Notes under the pieces: generated by a model
Database searches by the model: none
Seen by the model: only the letters and a program-made list of their open reading frames with translations
What the model was told of the DNA's origin: nothing
Shown: one piece after another, positions 63,244-64,000 of the stretch
How the letters are laid out: each line of letters opens with the position of its first letter
Numbering within the stretch: the stretch's first letter is position 1
Source of the DNA: an uncultured Holophaga sp.
GTDB lineage: Bacteria > Acidobacteriota > Holophagae > Holophagales > Holophagaceae
DNA length: 64,000 nucleotides
Direction of reading: 5' to 3'
Assembly: GCF_963677305.1 (NCBI RefSeq)
Contig: NZ_OY781925.1
Location: forward strand, 1,761,001 to 1,825,000
Program-made: the position numbers and the translations under genes

Positions 63244-64000
63244 ACACCACCGCCCTCCCGGCCGGCATGGGCTACCTGGAGAGTCACGGCTCGCGCCGGG
63301 GCCTCCTCTCCTGGGTGACCACCACAGATCACAAGCGCATCGCCATCCTCTACCTCTGCTCCATGCTGACCTTCTTCTCCGTCGGTGTGGCCATCGGGGT
63401 GGTCATGCGTCTGGTGCAGCTCAACGTCTTCCATCACATGGTCACAGCCCAGACCTACAACGCCATGTTCACCATCCATGGCGTCATCATGATCTTCCTC
63501 TTCGTGGTGCCCGGCCTGCCCGCGGTGTTCGGCAACTTCGTACTGCCGCTTCTCATCGGGGCCAGGGATGTCTCCTTCCCCAGGATCAACCTCCTGAGCT
63601 GGTACTGCTACGTGGCCGGTGCCATTCTGGCGCTGCTGAGCCTCTTCACAGGGGGTGGGGCGCCGGATACCGGATGGACCTTCTATGCCCCCTTCAGCAT
63701 CCAGACGGGCACCAATGTGAGCCTCGCGGTCTTTGCTGCCTTCGTCCTGGGCTTCTCCAGCATGCTGACGGGCATCAACTTCATCACCACCATGCATCGG
63801 ATGCGGGCGCCGGGCATGACCTTCTTCCGGATGCCCCTCTTCTGCTGGTCCCTCTATTCCACGGCCTGGGTCCAGCTCCTAGCCACGCCGGTGCTGGCCA
63901 TCACCCTGGTGCTGGTGATCCTGGAGCGCTTCTTTGGCATCGGCATCTTCGACCCCACCAAGGGCGGCGACCCGCTGCTCTACCAGCACCTCTTCTGGAT
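63240..64000 (+). CDS. Cytochrome c oxidase subunit I, partial (3' end outside window)
   Basis: The first 253 residues of a haem-copper oxidase catalytic subunit are visible. Helices I-VI carry WVTTTDHKRIAILYLCSMLT, the low-spin haem ligand in MFTIHGVIMIFLFVVPGLPA, FGNFVLPLLIGARDVSFPRI, FVLGFSSMLTGINFITTMHR and RMPLFCWSLYSTAWVQLLAT; the frame runs off at YQHLFW, just before the active-site His region. The start at 63240 overlaps the Sco stop. It directly follows Sco without a subunit II gene before it, so coxB must be downstream or elsewhere. Confidence 0.93.
   Translation, partial: MNTTALPAGMGYLESHGSRRGLLSWVTTTDHKRIAILYLCSMLTFFSVGVAIGVVMRLVQLNVFHHMVTAQTYNAMFTIHGVIMIFLFVVPGLPAVFGNFVLPLLIGARDVSFPRINLLSWYCYVAGAILALLSLFTGGGAPDTGWTFYAPFSIQTGTNVSLAVFAAFVLGFSSMLTGINFITTMHRMRAPGMTFFRMPLFCWSLYSTAWVQLLATPVLAITLVLVILERFFGIGIFDPTKGGDPLLYQHLFW

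Overview
The window is GC-rich, densely packed bacterial chromosome with no rRNA, tRNA, CRISPR array, insertion sequence or prophage that I can see. Gene content points to an Acidobacteriota-like bacterium, most plausibly of the Holophagae (Holophaga/Geothrix type). The pointers are an alternative complex III plus haem-copper oxidase operon, a chemosensory/flagellar gene set, a UROD-family methyltransferase-like protein and DUF4388 proteins. This placement is inferred from gene content recalled from memory, not from a search.

Layout. 1-5.1 kb: the end of a UROD-family gene divergent from a LysR regulator, a thiolase, a SnoaL-like protein and an adenine deaminase. 5.4-14.6 kb: a BMP-family purine/nucleoside-type ABC transporter whose lipoprotein gene (5.4-6.5 kb) is separated from its permease and ATPase genes (11.1-14.6 kb). 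Between them lie a class A penicillin-binding protein and a tandem pair, mosB-mosA, encoding both subunits of the molybdenum storage protein. 14.8-20.9 kb: an orphan metal/cofactor-type periplasmic binding protein, a small Lcl-domain secreted protein, a DJ-1/PfpI protein, a RluA-family protein with Gly in place of the catalytic Asp, a phosphohexomutase and an IclR regulator. 20.9-30.4 kb: a chemoreceptor, then a long plus-strand run: uppP, a NatAB-type exporter, a small helical protein, a YvcK homologue, a DUF4388 protein, a coiled-coil TonB-C-like protein, xerC and a thioesterase.

30.5-41.9 kb is one minus-strand chemosensory operon: a multidomain PAS/receiver/PP2C/anti-sigma-like protein, a STAS protein, CheA with two CheW-like domains, CheW, a poly-HAMP chemoreceptor, CheB, CheR and CheY, mostly with overlapping ends. 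42.1-45.9 kb holds a MacA-like adaptor and two MacB-like permeases with no ATPase. 45.9-48.6 kb holds a DUF1292 protein and flgF-flgG-flgA. 48.7-53.9 kb is a branched-chain amino acid type ABC transporter (livK-G-F-H-M). 54.5-64 kb is a translationally coupled respiratory operon: actA, actB, actC, an actD-actE fusion, actF, a membrane cytochrome c, a Sco-like protein and the start of cytochrome oxidase subunit I.

The observations most worth following are the mosBA pair and its transporter-rich neighbourhood, the phosphatase/anti-sigma hybrid fused to the chemosensory operon, the Asp-less pseudouridine synthase homologue, the ATPase-less MacB-type pair and a set of recurring AT-rich islands in the intergenic gaps.
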